From NCBI RefSeq assembly GCF_025947305.1, contig NZ_CP110009.1:434001-498000 (forward strand): DNA of 64,000 nt. The letters run 5' to 3'. The notes below the pieces were generated by a model. It made no database searches. It was not told the origin of the DNA and worked only from the letters and a program-made list of their open reading frames with translations. The position numbers and the translations under genes are program-made. Positions 62,487-64,000 of this stretch are shown here, in pieces (positions within the stretch are counted from its first letter, which is position 1; each line of letters begins with the position of its first letter). This stretch comes from Flavobacterium sp. N3904 (GTDB lineage Bacteria > Bacteroidota > Bacteroidia > Flavobacteriales > Flavobacteriaceae).

Positions 62487-62529
62487 AAAAATCCATTCTT
62501 TCTGAACAACTTCAAAAGAAAGGATTTTT
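62487..62529. terminator. Bidirectional terminator between LacI regulator 2 and the OmpA-family gene
   Basis: The 15-base arms (62487-62501 and 62515-62529) match with one mismatch and carry A and T runs at their outer ends. The genes converge here. Confidence 0.8.
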
Positions 62530-62558
62530 GCTATTATCAAATTTAGTTTAGTATTCTA

Positions 62559-64000
62559 CTACTTCATCGAAACAATAATAAATTCACTTCGTCTATTTGC
62601 TTGATGTTCTTCTTCGGTGCATTTTACTCCATCTGAACATTGGTTTACCAATTGTGATTCTCCATATCCTTTGCCAACCAATCTTGTGGAATCTATACCG
62701 TTTTCAATCAGCCATTGTACAGTGGCTTTGGCTCTTTTATCAGATAATTTTTCATTGTATTTTGCGCTTTGACGACTATCTGTATGCGAACGAACTTCGA
62801 TTTTCAGTTCAGGATACTGTTGCATCACCACCAATACTTTGGCCAACTCAAAAGAAGCATCTTTTCGAATATATGACTTGTCCAAATCAAAATAAATAAT
62901 TGGTATATCTAGTGTTTTGGCCAAATCTGTGCCCACCCCAACAGTTTTAACACGTTTTTCCAAAGCCACAGCATAATCTTTATTACTGCTATACACTTTG
63001 GTTTTAACCGATCCTTCTTTAGTTTGATAATCGTCTTTCTCGGCTCTTATGTAATATGTTTTACCACAATCAACTGGGAAACTGTACCGTCCTTGTGCGT
63101 CAGTTTGAGTTACTTGCAAAGGTTTAAAATTGGCGTCAAACAAACTCATCTTCGTATTTGCCAATATTTCTTTAGTTTCCAAATCGGTTACTAACCCGGA
63201 TAATGTTTGCTCACAAGTCAATTTTTTGTTCTCTACAAATCGGTAAATGTCATCATAGCCTTTTCCTCCATCCCTATTGGAGGTAAAAAAACCATTTCTG
63301 TTTTTACTGTTAATCAAAAAAGCAAAATCGTCTTGATTACTATTAATAGGAAACCCTACGTTTTGTATGTTATAAAAACTGTTGTCCACTTCTATTTTGG
63401 CTACAAAAATATCTAATCCTCCAAGTCCCGGTCTACCATCAGTGGCAAAATACAGTTCATTGTCATCGGAGATAAATGGAAAAGTTTCCCTGCCTTCGGT
63501 ATTGATTTCTGCTCCTAGATTTTCAGGAGTCCCATAAGTACCGTCAGCGTTTATTCCTACTCGAAACAAATCCGACTGCCCTAAAGTTCCCGGCATATCG
63601 GAGGCAAAATATAAAGTTTTTTCGTCTACGCTCAATGCTGGATGTGCTACGCTGTATTGGTCACTATTAAAAGGCAATTCGATTACAGTATCCCAATTCC
63701 CTTCATTGTCGAGTGTGGCTTTGTAAAGTTTCAACAATGTGTTTTTGTTGCTGTCTCTTCCTCTTTTACCTTCCAGAAAATTGTTTCTAGTAAAATACAT
63801 CGTTTGTCCGTCTTGGGTAAACACTGGAGTTGATTCATTGAACTTTGAGTTGATCTTACGCTCAAATCGTTCGGGTTTACCCATTTCTCCATCGGGTTTG
63901 ATTTCTGCCCAGTACAAATTGGTAAATGATTTATTGGTCCATTTGAACACTTTTTTGGAAACTCCGCCTGTATCTCTTGCTGAAGAAAAGACCAGTTTAT
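62559..64000 (-). CDS. PD40-repeat and OmpA-domain protein, C-terminal part (cut by window edge)
   Basis: The reading frame is open to base 64000; a GTG at 63950 is internal, since KLVFSSARDTGGVSKK precedes it in frame. About 480 residues are present. The N-part has WD40-like PD40 repeats (FTRNNFLEGKRG, LYFASDMPGTLGQSDLFR, ELYFATDGRPGLGGLDIF). The middle holds a carboxypeptidase-regulatory-like domain (LSGLVTDLETKEILANTKM). The end has an OmpA-like peptidoglycan-binding domain (IPIIYFDLDKSYIRKD ... LSDKRAKATVQWLIENGI ... NRRSEFIIVSMK). Such proteins often partner PorP/SprF-type proteins of type IX secretion; the partner is not visible here. Confidence 0.9.
   Translation of the reverse strand, partial: KLVFSSARDTGGVSKKVFKWTNKSFTNLYWAEIKPDGEMGKPERFERKINSKFNESTPVFTQDGQTMYFTRNNFLEGKRGRDSNKNTLLKLYKATLDNEGNWDTVIELPFNSDQYSVAHPALSVDEKTLYFASDMPGTLGQSDLFRVGINADGTYGTPENLGAEINTEGRETFPFISDDNELYFATDGRPGLGGLDIFVAKIEVDNSFYNIQNVGFPINSNQDDFAFLINSKNRNGFFTSNRDGGKGYDDIYRFVENKKLTCEQTLSGLVTDLETKEILANTKMSLFDANFKPLQVTQTDAQGRYSFPVDCGKTYYIRAEKDDYQTKEGSVKTKVYSSNKDYAVALEKRVKTVGVGTDLAKTLDIPIIYFDLDKSYIRKDASFELAKVLVVMQQYPELKIEVRSHTDSRQSAKYNEKLSDKRAKATVQWLIENGIDSTRLVGKGYGESQLVNQCSDGVKCTEEEHQANRRSEFIIVSMK

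Noticed and set aside
62597..62899. Plus-strand 100-codon frame opposite the OmpA domain
   Set aside because: It is antisense to a conserved OmpA domain; its composition is that of a shadow frame.
62559..63950. A complete gene starting at GTG 63950
   Set aside because: The frame stays open to the window edge with protein-like sequence (FSSARDTGG), so GTG 63950 is internal and the gene is partial.
1..64000. tRNA, rRNA, CRISPR arrays, insertion sequences, prophage
   Set aside because: I looked through the intergenic regions and gene products and saw no sign of any of these.

Overview
The window looks like a chromosomal segment of a Flavobacterium-type bacterium (Bacteroidota). The evidence is low GC with AT-rich intergenic DNA, SusC/SusD pairs, a SprA translocon gene, a RemB-like gliding protein, alkaline-type cytochrome oxidase parts, and -7 boxes that fit the Bacteroidota TAnnTTTG form. 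The order sprA, gcvH, vanZ-like, deoC, remB matches what I remember of Flavobacterium johnsoniae. No tRNA, rRNA, CRISPR array, insertion sequence or prophage was seen.

Layout. 1-7.1 kb: start of an ABC transporter ATPase gene, a DUF4403 lipoprotein, a heptanucleotide array, then a respiratory block on the minus strand (heme O synthase, two subunit III genes, subunit IV, a cysteine-free SCO-like protein, SCO1, DUF420 and a small CxxC membrane protein). 7.2-23 kb: a GH18 chitinase-like protein, remB, deoC, vanZ-like, gcvH, the 7.2-kb sprA gene of type IX secretion, ruvA, malic enzyme and a CBS protein, all on the minus strand. 23.1-55.1 kb: a large accessory sugar island. 55.3-60 kb: an orphan secreted protein and a three-gene cassette of two outer-membrane proteins and a vanadium-haloperoxidase/PAP2-like lipoprotein. 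60.3-62.5 kb: two tandem LacI-family regulators. 62.6-64 kb: part of a PD40/OmpA protein.

The sugar island reads as a disaccharide and fructan system. One minus-strand operon (29.6 to 23.1 kb) encodes an SLC45-like sugar carrier, a GH100-like (invertase-type) enzyme, a PfkB sugar kinase, a second MFS carrier and a trehalase of the fungal neutral-trehalase type. A SusCD pair (43.4-38.8 kb) should bind and import oligosaccharide. A secreted GH65 enzyme is divergent from a plus-strand operon of GH32 lipoprotein, sugar porter, fructokinase and three tandem GH13 glucosidases. Palindromic sites of LacI type (core TCGAAAACGTTTTCGA) lie in front of the SusC gene, between the divergent GH65 and GH32 genes, and in variant form before the 29.6-kb operon. 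They tie these units into one likely regulon, whose regulator may be one of the two LacI proteins at 60-62 kb.

Embedded in the island is a four-gene operon (38.6-29.8 kb) of two huge FG-GAP/UnbV lipoproteins, a vanadium-haloperoxidase-like lipoprotein and a membrane SRPBCC/GyrI-like protein. A second haloperoxidase-like gene sits in the 56-60 kb cassette. These two units are the best candidates here for an undescribed system. All family assignments come from reading motifs by eye; no database search was run.
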